64,000 bases of DNA from Neospora caninum Liverpool (Eukaryota; Apicomplexa; Conoidasida; Eucoccidiorida; Sarcocystidae): the NCBI RefSeq assembly GCF_000208865.1, contig NC_018390.1:4544270-4608269 (forward strand). Reading direction: 5' to 3'. Positions 15,089 through 27,516 of the stretch are shown piece after piece (within the stretch, counting starts at the first letter, position 1; each line of letters begins with the position of its first letter). Below the pieces are notes generated by a model that had not been told where the DNA came from, ran no database searches, and was given only the letters and a program-made list of their open reading frames with translations. A program made the position numbers and the translations under genes.

Positions 15089-18000
15089 CTCTTCTTCCTT
15101 GAACAGCAAAGCAACAACGCCAAACAATCCAGCCAAGCACATAAGACCTTGTGCTCGTGTAATTCGTTAGCTACGCTTGACTCAACAAAGATAGATGTCT
15201 GTGGGGCGTTGTTGAGTATGGATATCGACCTGGCCTCTGATAGAAGAAGAAAAAGGTGGACGCGTCTGATCAGTGCATCTTGCTTCTACGCACCCACGCA
15301 ACACATGCACCTCACGTTCTGTCCACCCGCCCCCCCTTCCCCGTGCGTGGCGTCACCCCATATGTTATTGTTACGGGTGATTGAGCAGTGTATATCCACC
15401 GACTGTTCTACGTTTGTCTGCAACTTGAGAGCCCTTTCCGCGCGCGCTGTCGGTGACAAGGATATGCGGTGGGTTCTCAGTAGAGAACCTCGCTATCTAG
15501 GAGCTTAGTAGAGTTGACGTCTGCTCTGTTGCTTTTCTTGTCGGGCAAGACACAGGAATCGCAGACACAACCGCCGCACGAGCCGCAACCACGGTCTTTC
15601 CGAACGCCTGGTTTCCTTGGTTTTCCACAGCGTCGTCTTCCCTAGACAAAGAAATGAACGACTTCGGGTGCAGGGGGCGACGGCGCATTCTCTTTCCATG
15701 GTGCATTTCGTGTCTTTCATTCCCCGGATCCTCGCGGACGACGTACCCCGGCTTCTCTCTTAAGTTGAGAGGGCATTTTGAAAAAGACGCGCAAACTTGG
15801 TGGGTTTCACGGGGGAAAACGGAGTGCTGGAGCTCCGGAAGAGACAGATAGAAAAGAGAAAAAGAGCGTGCTGAACGGAATCAAGTGAAAAAGGCTAAAA
15901 CGGCGAAGATTCCAGCAGGCGATCGACTAAGGTTAAGGGCAACAACGCCGAGCTGTACGTACACTCGCGCAAGGCGGTACTGGCAGCGTGCAACTGACAC
16001 GCGGGTCACGCCTGGAAAATCGCCTCGCATGCCCCGAAAACCTCGAACAGTGTCCTGTTCTTCTGAAGGAGGCTTTCGTGAAAAAGAAGGAAAAACGTAG
16101 CGTTGAGGACGGGAACAGGACAGGGTGAGGGGGCTGCGGCCGTGGCAAAGCACCGTCTCTGTCGCTGCATGCATGCGCACACTCTCTCCAACAGGCACAC
16201 TGCGTCGAATGTGGCTTTTTTACGGTGGTTCGCGGAAACGCACGCATTAGATACTTCTGCAAGGCGTGGCTGGCGCTTTCCTGCAAGAGAAGAGAGGAAG
16301 CGGGAAAGGAGTCGGGTGGGCTGTGCGCTTTCCGCCGAACTCAGGCTAGCAAAGCGCCTCGCCTGGGGCAGATACCCAACAGCGTCGCGGCAGGTGCCGG
16401 AGAAAAAACGCGCACGATGACGAAATTTTGTGGAGACCGGACAAACTCAAAGGAAGATGCACTTCGGAGATGAAAAAAGGTGCGCTCAAAAAAGGAAGTT
16501 GTGCCTCTTGAGACTCAACAGGACCCAACGGAAAGAAAGTGAAAAGAAGGGTTGAGTTTCGTTGAGCCCCGTAGCGGGAAGCATGAGTGTGTATGTGCCC
16601 GCATTCCGAAACGGGAGCACCTGACCCGAGCACAGGTCATCGATGTGTACACTGAGATATGCATATATATGCATATATGTGTATCTACTGAATACATGTG
16701 CAGCGTTTGCTATTTTGTATAGTGCATGTAATGTGGAGGCTGAACAGGGTAGCAAGGCATACATGAGCAAGGGGAAAGAATGAAGCGGAGTGAAAAGAAA
16801 GAAAACTTGGCTGAAACAGAGAGAAAGGGAAAACGAAAGAAGGCAACACCATTGGTGAGGGACTGTCCTTAATGCGCTACAGGACGCCAGTGCGGAAAGC
16901 TGAGCCCCGGGATGGGCTTCTTCCCCTCTTAGGCTGAAGACCGGTTGCGCCGCATCTTGTGACTACACGATTTTTGAGCCATGGAAGGCACGAATCCACA
17001 TGCAAAAGGGAGAACACGCGGTAGAGATGCAGGAAAGACACTTCCAGGGAGGATAGAGAGGAGGAACCCACGTAGAAAGAGGTGGAAGGATAGGACGAAG
17101 AGAACTCGAGACGAACGCTCCGTCGTTCGACAAGCCATGTGATAGTAGACACAGGAAAGGTACAATCAGATTCTTAAAAACAAAGCGAAGATCTGCCAGA
17201 GATATTATCTCAGCAGCACTTCCATTGAGCTCTACCAGGCTTCCGGAGTAAGGTGTGCCGTTGTCGCATGCGGAAGTGTCCTCGCACGTCACGCCTCCGA
17301 GGAAACTCTCCGGAATTTTTTCGAGTGAAACATTTTGCGTTCGGGTATTGATATTTATTCCTGTTCACGCCGCGCCCCCTCTTTCCGTCAGCATACTGTG
17401 TTATCCTGGGGCACAAAATACCCAGAACTCTTGCCGACGTGGACATTCTTTTCTCCTGTTTCCGTGGAATCGGTCGTTTCCTTGGGAATAGACAGGACCG
17501 CCAAGCGAGGGCAGACGAACTGGCACACATGCCCCTTCCTATGAGGAGTTGATTCACCCCGTCGAATTCAGCTCGTGACAAATCGTGCTATCAACGTGGT
17601 ACGACGAACGAAGCATCTCGCAGATCAAGCCTCTGAATACTCGTCTGGAGAACTACAGGACACAAGAGACTCCCTTGGTTCACTGGCCATGAAAGCAGCG
17701 AATTGACAGCTTAGTTGCAGATCAATCGTGTCGCCGTGCAAAAGCGTCCGGTGCATTCGCTTCCCGTTTCTTTGTGTTCCAGTGCCGTTGTCCAGCTGTT
17801 GGAGCGGATGTTGCCTCACAAGGTCGTTCTCTTTCTTCTTGCCCCGGCCCCCGTACTTCTTTTTTAAGCACTGAAAAGCAAGGGGCAACTGTGCTCTATG
17901 AGCAAATTGCTGAGTAGTTTGGTCTCGTGGCTTTGATGACAAAGGTTTTGACGTTAAAGGGTTTTCCGTTTAAACAAAGAGTCTTCCGTTTACTTCGCCA

Positions 18001-19719
18001 GCAGGGTACAAGGCCTCCTCTATCAGTAGCTCTCTGGACCCTCGCTTCGACGTCGGATCTCTGTCTAATTTGTTCTGCAAGATCTCGTACCTATCGTCAA
18101 AGCGGCGATCGCGCGATGTTCCGGCTAGGTTCTGGGAGTCAACCGTACCACCTCCCTCTCCTGGCGTGCTACAGCGGACAGAAGAGAACACCCGCAGTTA
18201 TTTTTTCCATCGAAAACGTCCAAGTTTCGAGTTAGGACGCATTTTCTGAAGGGGGGAGTTCGAGAGGGGCCCCTCTTCGTCGAGGCTGGAGGGGCGCGCC
18301 CGTTTTGGCCACAGAAGCGGTACTTTTCCGGGGCTGAAAAACAAGTTTTTGCGACACGCTAACTTTGCTTGACTCTTGTGTTGGGCACTCGTGGCCGAAG
18401 TAAGAGTACGCGGCATAGCTCTCTTACCATAGAGCTTTTTCTACGTAGCGATCATGCGCCGGTGTCGCCGTGTAAAAAGTTACACGAGAAACGGACCTCC
18501 GAAAAAGGAACGCCGGCCGCAAGACAGTACCTTCTGACCGGCCAAACTGCCCTTTTTTGAGGCACGCGCCGCTAAGCGAATCTGGACAGACAATTTCCAA
18601 ATACAGCTTCGTAATTCTTCGACCTGCTGCCTTTCTGGTTTCATCTTCGAGCAGTCACTACCAACGGACTTTTGTCTGCCTTGTTTTGGGGGCCGCAGTG
18701 TAGGTATCTTGCTGCTTTGCTTCTTTTCAGTACCAGAGTGTGTGGCCGGTGTCGAGAAAAGTACGATGTAGCTCTCTACCCTATACCAGTTTGATCTTGG
18801 AGAGATTTCGGAAATCGAGAGCTCAGTTCCCTCCGTGCTGCCAGGAGAAGCGGTTTGTGCACTTTAAAACAGCAATCTTTCCGACACATTCGTATTCGCG
18901 TACGTGTAAGCACGTATACAGCAACCGCCAAACGGTGGATATCTCTTCCAACGCCGGCCTTACCGGTTAACTAGTGGTTCCTGGTAGTAAAACTGTTCGT
19001 CGATGGTAAGCTCGGCTTCTTAAAGCATTCTCCGGGACACAGGAAAGACATTTGAGTCGTGAATTGTTACTGTCACCTTCCTGTGGAAGCCATAAGCCTC
19101 GTTGCGTCTCCCCATACACACTCCAGACTTGTCCGTCGTCTCGAAGGCAAGGCGGCTGGCGCTTTCAGAGGCGCTTTCTCCCGAGGAGCCCGTGACAGCG
19201 GCCAACCAGTCAAGTTCTCGGGTCTCTCCCTGTTGGGGGGATTCGAAGGCAAGGAACGGGTCAGAACCCTCTGTCCAGGAACAGGATCAGCAGAGCCGCC
19301 CGTTTTGCAGGTCTGCCGAGGGGAAACTGCGGTGTACGCAGGCTCTCCACGTGGAGTACAAGGCGCGTCTGTTTTGTCACCACGGAGCTTCTGGCAGCTT
19401 CGCAGTTCTGTACAAACTTTTGCACACAACCTGCCGCAAATTCAGCTTCTGTGGACCCAGGAGAAGCCCCCGCGTTAGAAATCTGCTTACTAACTCTCCT
19501 AAGTTCCGTTCGCAGAAGACGGGGAAGGCAGAAGTTCTTCAGAAGAATATTCCAGCCACCGCTTTCTTGCACTGTGCGCGTTGGCCTTTCCGCGCAACAC
19601 CTCGCGAGCAGGCCGGTTTGCGGCAGGCGGTGCCCCACTGGGATCCCAGGAAAGAAAACGCGTAGTCTGTTTCGTCGCGAGGCCTTTTCGTCGCGGGTGT
19701 TGCCTCCCCGCTGTTCAAG
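15089..19719. other. Long region without a convincing gene
   Basis: About 4.6 kb upstream of MetAP2. It contains overlapping TGCATGC motifs near 16166-16176 and scattered short ORFs on both strands (for example 17210-17581 minus, 15505-15720 minus, 19102-19665 plus). None carries a recognisable domain or consistent splice structure. The MetAP2 promoter should lie in the first few hundred bases. Confidence 0.5.
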
Positions 19720-19980
19720 ATGGCTACTGGAGGTGCTGGAACTGGAACCACTGCCACATTGGACTGGCACCTTATTGCGTTGATCGCTACTGGGGTAGCG
19801 GGCGGTCTGCTCCTCACGTTGCTGGTTGTTGTGAGCGTTTGGTGCTGCCGAAGCCGAAAACGAAAGAGAATGATGCAAGCCGCCCTCGACCACGTTGTGT
19901 GTGGCCCGATAGAATGCGGTGACTACACGTACGGCTCTTCCTTACACTCTGACTGCAGCTCTCAGTGTTACACTGGCTAA
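19720..19980 (+). CDS. Small single-pass membrane protein, unknown function
   Basis: A single-exon ORF of 86 codons starts in a good context (CAAGATGG). It encodes a short Gly/Thr/Ala-rich N-terminus, one transmembrane segment (about residues 19-41, HLIALIATGVAGGLLLTLLV...), then CC followed by a basic stop-transfer run (RSRKRKR). A Cys-containing C-terminal tail (C at about 61, 66, 79 and 83) completes it. The order TM, Cys pair, basic cluster suggests palmitoylation near the membrane and a cytosolic tail. There is no homologue I recognise. Extra 5' exons cannot be excluded, because an open frame also precedes it in another phase. Confidence 0.5.
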   Translation: MATGGAGTGTTATLDWHLIALIATGVAGGLLLTLLVVVSVWCCRSRKRKRMMQAALDHVVCGPIECGDYTYGSSLHSDCSSQCYTG

Positions 19981-21416
19981 TGACCGCGGAAAAAAAGCTC
20001 GCTTCCCTAGCAGGAAACGGCTGCCTACCGCTCGCAGTGCGTTTCGCTAAGCCTGGAAAAGGAACTCCAGTTCGTCCTCTGCAGAAGCAGATATCTCCTG
20101 ACGGAGTTGAGGTCTCTTTGTATGGATGTCTTTCCTCGCTCATTTGCTGGCCAAAACTGAAGACCGATCTGTGTTCGCCCCGTCTCTCACACCGTTTCAA
20201 TGCAGCAACGACGACCCGTTTTTAGTCGTACCGCCGTCGTCTCAATCTGGCGCGAACACGCTGAGTCCTTCTCAGTCGTGTAGAAAAAACGGCATTCTTT
20301 CCATCCGTAGAATCGCGGACCGGTAAAAACCGTGGCACCATATCTCGTTTCTTTTTCTAGCCTGAGTTTGCAGTGTCATCCAGCTTTTCGTCCAGCACGG
20401 GAGCTGAGCACACGGCGTTTTCGTCACGCGCTACGAACTGTCTCATTCGTTTGCCGTCCTGCGAACGCTTGTGGAAAAAGAGAAGGCAGACCTAGCGAAT
20501 TTTCAACTCGTCGGCGTTCCTCTGACCGACCTAAGCATGTGAACCCCGTTTTCCCGCCAGCACACACGCGCAGAACAGCGGATGTGCGAGAAGTTCTATA
20601 TCGACTCTGGTTGCGCTAGCGTCGGCTGCCTTCCGTACCACTCAAGAATTCACCTCCGACTATCCATCTGTGTCCCGTGGGGGCGATGGCCGCAGCGATG
20701 CATCAAGCGTGTGAATTCGATTCTGCGTTCGAACTGAAACGGAACCCTATTTGCAAGGCGTCTGTCAGGTTGCCGTGCCCACAAATGGCCAACCTCGGAC
20801 GCGCCTTTCGGTGCAGTGTAGGTAGTGTCTCTCAGTAAAGTGTGCCTGTTTGCTCTGCATAGCCCCTCGTCGGCATCTGTCGCAAGGAGCGCGAATGCTC
20901 AATCTTACGTCTTTTCGGCTCTTTTGAAGTCACGAACGGGTGCCGAGAGACATTGGGAGCTTGACGTGTGTGTCTAGTCCTAAACATTCCCCATCCACGT
21001 AGGCTTTTTGTGCGCGTGCAAAAGTTACTTTTTTCGCGTCCCGCGAAACCCGGAACGTTCGTTCAGTTCCTACAACAAGAGCGCGAGGATCAGCCACAGA
21101 AACACAGAGCGGGTCTAACATTCGCATTCAACCTGCTAAATGGTACGAAACTGCCCGACCGCGCGGCGCCTCGACACATCCCTCCACACACCATACCTAT
21201 TTGCATTTTAGGACTTTTAGGGCACGCAAAAAAAAAAACACACATAGAGCAACACCTAACTCGAGGCAGCAACGCATAAACATCCGCGGAGACCCTCGCC
21301 AGGCATGTCGAGGTACCTGCGAGCGTGCAGGGGAGGAATGGAAGGAAAGGACGTGGTTTCCACACGCTGCACGAGAAAGGAGAGCAAGCGATTCACCGAA
21401 GACGCACGACGCGTCC
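19981..21416. other. Intergenic region, nothing recognised
   Basis: This separates the small membrane protein gene from the 3' end of the large minus-strand gene. Only short ORFs without recognisable motifs are present. Confidence 0.5.
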
Positions 21417-21978
21417 TCAATTGTCCTCGCCCCAGATCAGCTGGTACAAGAGACTGGCGAAAGCGCACACGAGCAGCGAAGTCAGAATAAGGACCGACAG
21501 CTCAATATGCCGGTTTCGCAGAAACGCGGTGGGGTACACGTGGATCTTTATCGGCAGGAGATCGCCGGTCAGAAAGTCCTCGTCCACTGCAAGAGCATCT
21601 TCGTATCCCGACACCGTTTGGTCGTCTGCGAACGTCACCTGTAGAGAGCCGCACCAGGACAGATATCAGTGGCAGGACAAGGAAATGATTAAAAATGGCA
21701 TGAGAATGCCTTCCTCACAAAAGAATCGCATCGTACAGACACACGGACGTACTTCTATATATGGCTAGTTATCCATTTAGAGGGTTAGATGTACGTGGAT
21801 ATGCGCATGCACACGGTGAGGTCATACTCATGCAAATGATGTGCCTATGAAGGGGAGATGACCACAACACGAGACTGACGCAAACGGACTGATCGCACGA
21901 ACTTGCGCAAACCTACAAAAAGACATATATATATGCATGTACGCATACAGTATATACAAACATACTCATCCAGATCTT

Positions 21979-22019
<41 letters not shown>

Positions 22020-25000
22020 GGATGAATATGCATGTCAGCAGGGGGGCATTTTACTTGAATGGTAGGGAGAGACGAAACGAGGTCTCCGCGTCCTTTGAAG
22101 CCTTCTTCTTCGTCGCGGTCGTCTTTTTCGCGTCCCTGCGTTCCTTCCTCCCCCTCTTTGTCGGCGGCATCGCTCTCACTCTCCGCTGCTCCGACTCGAC
22201 CCGCAGCGGACCCCCAAGCCGTCACACATAGTGTGGCTGTTTTTCCTTTTCTTCTTTGGGGGAACGGGCGCGAAACTGGAGGCGCCGCTGCCTCGCTGAA
22301 TTCCTTCGCCTCCTCTCCAAAGCCCAGACGCGTGCTCTCGCGCTCCTCTTCACGTCGCCGCGTCTCCGCTCCTGTCTCATCTTCGTCGCGAGACGCAACG
22401 GCGTAGTGAACACGGTGTCGCGACTGCGGGTTCGCCTGACGCTCTCCTCTGTCTTCCCCCCTTCCCTCATCTCTGTCGGCCTCGGCGAGCAGCGGGGCGT
22501 GCTTCGCCTTCCAGTCTTGGCCTTTCAGCTCTCGGTAAATGCGCCAAGAAGCCCTCGAATCCGCCGGCGAGGCTGAAGGCGCCGAACACGAGGATGCCGC
22601 TACCCACGAGAAAGGACGAGACGGTGTCTGGTTCCCGGACGCGGCGCTTGGGAGTCCTCCCGAAGGACTGCGAGGTAGAGACCCGCCGCGCGACGGAAGG
22701 GAAGATGTCCCTGAAGAGAGGGTGGCGAGTCGGCGATTTCCTCGGTGGAACGCCACTGAAGGCGTCTTGTCTTCCGCGAAGGGAATCTTGACGCTCGTCT
22801 CTTCTCTCTCCGAAAACGGCTCTTCCCCATGAGACAGCGCGAAGTCACCACGCGCCTGGGAGACCATTTCGGTCTCTTCTCGGTCGTCCGCTGCAGGCCT
22901 GCCTCGCGCGCCGCTGCCTCGCTCCCCGCCTTCGCCTCTGGTCTCTTGCTCTTCCAGGTGGCCCCGCGCGCGCGCCCGCGAAGCGTCTTCTCTCAGCGCG
23001 CCCCCAGCGGCAAAAGACCGTCCGTCGCGGTGGGAGGCTGGCGAGGAGAACGGGGACTCGAGGCAGGGCAGTTTCGGCGCCGTGGCCATCGCCGCGTGTG
23101 GAACCTCGCTGGTTTCCTCGTCGGCCGACTTGGACGCGACGGACGAAAACGAGGCCGAATCCGAGACGCGGTTCACCAGGTGGGAAGCGAGAGCAAGAGC
23201 CGGCGGGCTCCCCTCTGCCAGGGAGGACCGGGGAGAGTAGAAGACCGAGGAGGGACACGAACTGCCGGCGCAGAGTGGAAACGCGAATGCGTCTTCTGCG
23301 GAGACACACGACGAGGCCGAGCACGAGTCGGGAGACAAACTGGGAGATCGTGCCAGCAAGGAGCGGGAGACCCCCGCGCGACGCTTGTCGGCTTCCGGAG
23401 ACAGCGGCGCCTCCCTGGGCGACGAAAAGAGCGAACACGAGGAGACCCTCGACGACAGCCCTCCCTCGCCGCTGAGCTCGACATCCCTGCTGGCGTCCCG
23501 GCCTGCGTCGCCAGGCGTCTTGCTCCTGGCTGGGCCGTGGCCTTCCCCCAGCCCTGCCGTCTCCTCCTTGTCGTTCGCGAGCGCCCAGTCTTCCGCGTCG
23601 CGGCCTCTGCGGGTCTCCGGGCGTTCCGTCTGCCTCGCCTTCACGCAGAGTTGCCGGGCGCTGAAGCCGCGCGTAAAGGGTCGAGTCAACGGCGGGTGCT
23701 TCGCAGGTGCGTGCACACTCACGGACCGCTTCAGCAGGGCGTGGCCCAGGCGGTTCGCCGGATCTTCGTCTCTGCGCTCGCAGGCCTCAGCCCGGCCGTA
23801 TCCTGGCAGCTCTCCGATCGTCAAGCCCCGGGCGAGGAGCGGGTGCGCCGCCAAGGCCGCGACGGCAGAGGCGAAGGGCGGCCCCGTCCCCTCCTTCTCG
23901 GCCTCCACGGCCGCTTTTCGCCGCGCCTTCAACTGGCTCAGCAGCAGCGGAGCTTCCAGGCCCTCGACGGCGAGGAAGGCATCCGAGAAGTCGCTGAACG
24001 GCGGCGACGACAGACTTCGCGAGAGAGACTGGCTCTGGAGAGAAACCGGCGAAGTCAGCGACGGTAAGTGCACCCCGCCGGGCGGCGCCGAACCCCCCGG
24101 GGACGCCTCGAAAGAAGACGCGCTGTTCTGAGAAAGCACAGCCAACCGCTGCTGGATCCACTGCTCCTGCTGCTGAAGAAGGACGTCGCGGCCACGCTTG
24201 CCGATTCCCAACCTCTCCACGGAGTTTTCTCGCGGCAAAAGCCGAGACGCCGCGCTCGACGGAAGGCGCACGCCTCGTCGGCCGGGGGCGAGGCACGCCC
24301 GGCCCGGAGGGCGACCTCGCCAGCTCGCGCCCCGCAGAAAGGGGACGAGTTCCTCTTCGCCGTCGCCGCTCCGTCGGCACATCGCGAAGGGCGATCTGAA
24401 AGGAGACGCGCTCGCGGAAGCTGCAAAGGCCTCCCGGGTCCCCGCATGCGCAGCCAGGAGACACGACTGCGCGCGCCGGACAGCAGAGGCTGGCGACTCT
24501 GACTCGCACTGCGACCGCGCCGAGAGGAGACGCGGTCGCAGAGGGGCCGAGGGCGACGGCGGGCGGGAGGCGTCTCGCAAGGCGGCGCCCAAGGACTTTT
24601 TCTCGGACGCCCGGGGCGGTGTTTCGCGCGACAGACGGCGTCTGTCTCCTGCGTCGAGCGATTCGTGGGGAAGCGAATTCGCCGCCTCGGAAGACCGTGG
24701 GACCGCCTCGCGGCGGCCGCCTTCCGTGTCGCGGTTTTCTGGCTTTTCGGGTGAACCGAAAGGCGGAGACGCGACGCTCCGGCCTTCGGCTGTGCAGTCG
24801 TCTGCTGGCCACCGCCGCGTCTCCGGCCCCCGCGGCCCCTGGTTCGGCGTGGAGACACCCACCGCAGGAGTCTCCGTGTCTCCTGCGAAGCTGATTCTGT
24901 CTCTTTTCGTGTCACGCCCCCGAGGCGCTTTGTTGTGCTCGGGCCGGCCGGAGGCCGGTGACTCGACGACTGTGACTCCGCTGTCTTGGTCAGGAAACCG

Positions 25001-27284
25001 CGTTTTCTTCGCCAAACACGAGCGCGCGTGGACGCTGCTCGCGGAGCCTTCACGGGGCGCGGAAGTCCCCACAGACCCGCGACTGAACGCGCGGCTCCGG
25101 TTCCGGCGCAGGCCTCCCGCAGGGACGTCGATGCCTTCGCGAACCTGCGGAAGCGACAGAACGTCTTCACTCGCTTTCCTCGGTCGGACTCCGAGCCCAG
25201 CGTCCCGTCTCGGCTTCACAAGGAGCTCGTCGGAGAGTCCCCGGTCGCTGCGTGCTCCCGCTGCCGCACTGGCGGCTCGCGTCACCTCGTGCGCGCGCCC
25301 GTGGTCGCGGACTTGGGAGAGGGACTGTCTCCTTCCGCGGCCACTGGGCTCGTCGAAGTCCTCGTCCGCGAAGCGCATCAACCAGACGTTTCGCTCCACC
25401 TCGTCGGCGTGCTGGAGCAGGAATTTCGGCAGCTCCAGTTGTGCGCGAATCGCGGCGGCGTCGTCGTCGATGTCGCGCGTCACGCACTCGGCGACGTCCG
25501 GCTCCAGGTCGCCGCGCGCCCCGACCGCGCTGGGCGCAAGGCGGGGCGAGGGGAAGCCTGAGATGCACACCAGCCCGTTCTCTTCTTCTGGAAGCGCCTC
25601 GCGCTTCGCCTCCTCGCTGATCAGGCGAAAAAACGTCGCGCTCGTCCCCTTGAAAACCCGCTGGGCGAACGCGTTCCCCGGTGCCGGCCGCACGCTCCCC
25701 GTCAACCCCGGTTTGGGGTTCGGAGCCGAGGCCCAGTCCTGGTCCAGGAAATCTTCTCGAGAGAATGCATGCGGCGACTCAGGCCTCTCGGAGTAAGACA
25801 GTCCGAGGCGCGTTCCACGACGCGACGGAGACCGGAACTTTTCGCTGGCGAGCGACTGCTTGCGACTTCGCTCCCGGGAAAAGGACCAGGAAAGCTGCGT
25901 CTCCGAACCGAGGCCTCTCTGCGCGGCTTCCTGCGCAGCAAGGTGTCTCCGCAGACGAAGATCAACTTCCTCCAGGGTGCGCTGCCCCGCGGAGACTCTG
26001 CCGTCAGTCGAGGACCGAAAAGAGAGCGGCGAGGTGGTGCGCGGTGAACGCCCACGCCTCACGCGCCACGCCTTCTCGTCCCTCGACTCAAACGCCGGCG
26101 GCGTCTGAGCCGGCGTCTGAGTCGAGGGCCCGCGAGAGAGAAAGGGGTGTTTCTGCTCGAGGTCCGCGACGGGCGAGATGGTGCGTCCTGCCGTCCATTC
26201 CTCGCACTCGCGGCTTTCGTCTCGCGCCTCGCGGAACCCCGAGCGAACCTGCATCCCTTCGCGCCTGGCGAATGCATGCGGCCCAGGGGGGGTTATCCCG
26301 CGCGCTCCGCGGGGCGGAGAGCTGCGCCGCGACGGCGCGAGAGGTCCCCTGTCTCCAGGGACCGACACGGGCGTCGTGCGCCCAGTGAGGAGCACCGAGG
26401 AGGCTCCTGAAGTCTCCTGGTGGCTGCTCTCGCGACTGGTTCCAGCGCCCGCTGCACTGTTCGGTTGCGACAGCGACTGGAGCCGCGACTCCGAATCTGG
26501 GAGCAAAACACGGGAGGAAAGAAGAGGCTCTCCACAGCGCCGACACACAAGGCGTGCGCCAGGTGCGAGAATAACGTCAAGCAACCCCACAGATACACAC
26601 GTGAGACGCTCAGCAACGACCGAAACCGCAGCGACCGGGGCGCGTGCATAAACACCCACACACACGCATGCACGTCTTCAGATCAGGCGACTCCGTCTGG
26701 CTGCATGCAACCGAGAGACGCCTCCCGGGCACCGTCTGCTCCTCGTGTCCTGTCTCCCCCTCTGTCTCGTTTTTCTGGTTTCGTCTCTGTTGCAACGGCT
26801 GTTCTCTTTCAAAGTTGACGGTTTTCCCCGCCTACATTTTCGAGAGTAGCCGTCGAGCGCGGCGAGCCCTTCGCGCATTTGGAGAGCAGCCGCCGCGACG
26901 GCCGCAGTTTCCGCTTCTTCATGGAGCCAGGCGCATCCGGTCTGCGAGAACACAGGATCGAAGAGGTCCGCGTCGAAGGGTCGGCTGTCGACTGGCATCT
27001 CGTCGGCGAGAGCCAAGGGCGCAGAGTCGAACCGGGGGACTGCCGAAGGCGAGAGTAGCAAGTGCAGAAGCTGAGGATCTAACTCGCCAGTCTGGGCCGT
27101 TTCCTGCAGAGTCGATCGCAGCCACTGAAGCAACGAGCGCCGCAGTTGATCCGCACTCGTCGCCTGATCTCGCGCGCCCTAAACGCAAAAAAGCTAAAAA
27201 AAAGCGCGAACTAAGTCTGGAGAGAAATCGAGAGGGAAGGAAGGACGCGTCGCGGAGGGAAGGCGCGCCGCCGGGCGTCACCAT
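21417..27284 (-). CDS. Very large low-complexity protein with C-terminal membrane anchor
   Basis: Strong exons are 27178-26836, 26496-22055 and 21638-21417, with phases agreeing and about 1,668 residues. A possible start exon is just ATG (27284-27282) directly before donor GTGACG, which joins in phase to exon 27178; this is tentative. The N-terminal ~115 residues look folded and helical (DQLRRSLLQWLRSTLQETAQ). The 4.4-kb second exon is almost wholly Arg/Ser/Glu/Ala/Pro-rich and probably disordered, with one more ordered patch (LPKFLLQHADEVERNVWLMR). The last exon ends with one hydrophobic segment (ELSVLILTSLLVCAFASLLY) eight residues before the stop, so the protein should be tail-anchored with the bulk in the cytosol. 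Function is unknown. A CxxC stretch near 26560 lies in the intron of this model, not in the protein. Confidence 0.65.
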
Positions 27285-27516
27285 TCAGAGTTCGGATGGC
27301 GAAAAACGAAAAGATCTCCACATCGAAACGTGCAAAGACCGCGCGTTGCGAGCTCCACCGTTTCAGTGCCGAGGCGAGCGGCTGTGCCCACCAGCAGACC
27401 GACAACACGCGCAGACAGAGATGGAGAGGGACAGAGATGGAGAGGGACAGCGAGAGGGAGAGGGATAAAGAAGACGTGGGGATGCGGGCCGTGGGTGGTT
27501 CCTGGGAAGCGTCACA

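Noticed and set aside
15505..17581. Several short ORFs upstream of MetAP2
   Set aside because: Each is under 125 codons. They overlap on both strands and show no domain, signal peptide or phase-consistent splicing.
22829..25796. Very long open frames on the plus strand (412 and 532 codons) opposite the large minus-strand gene
   Set aside because: They are mirror frames of a GC-rich Arg/Ser/Glu-coding exon. The minus frame is longer, splices in phase at both ends and ends in a membrane anchor; the plus products are unstructured Arg/Ser/Pro strings.
26530..26600. CRRC motif (LVCRRCGEPLL) that looked like a zinc knuckle in the large protein
   Set aside because: The best phase-matching acceptor (TTGCTCCCAG at 26497) lies downstream of it, so the stretch is intronic in the supported model.
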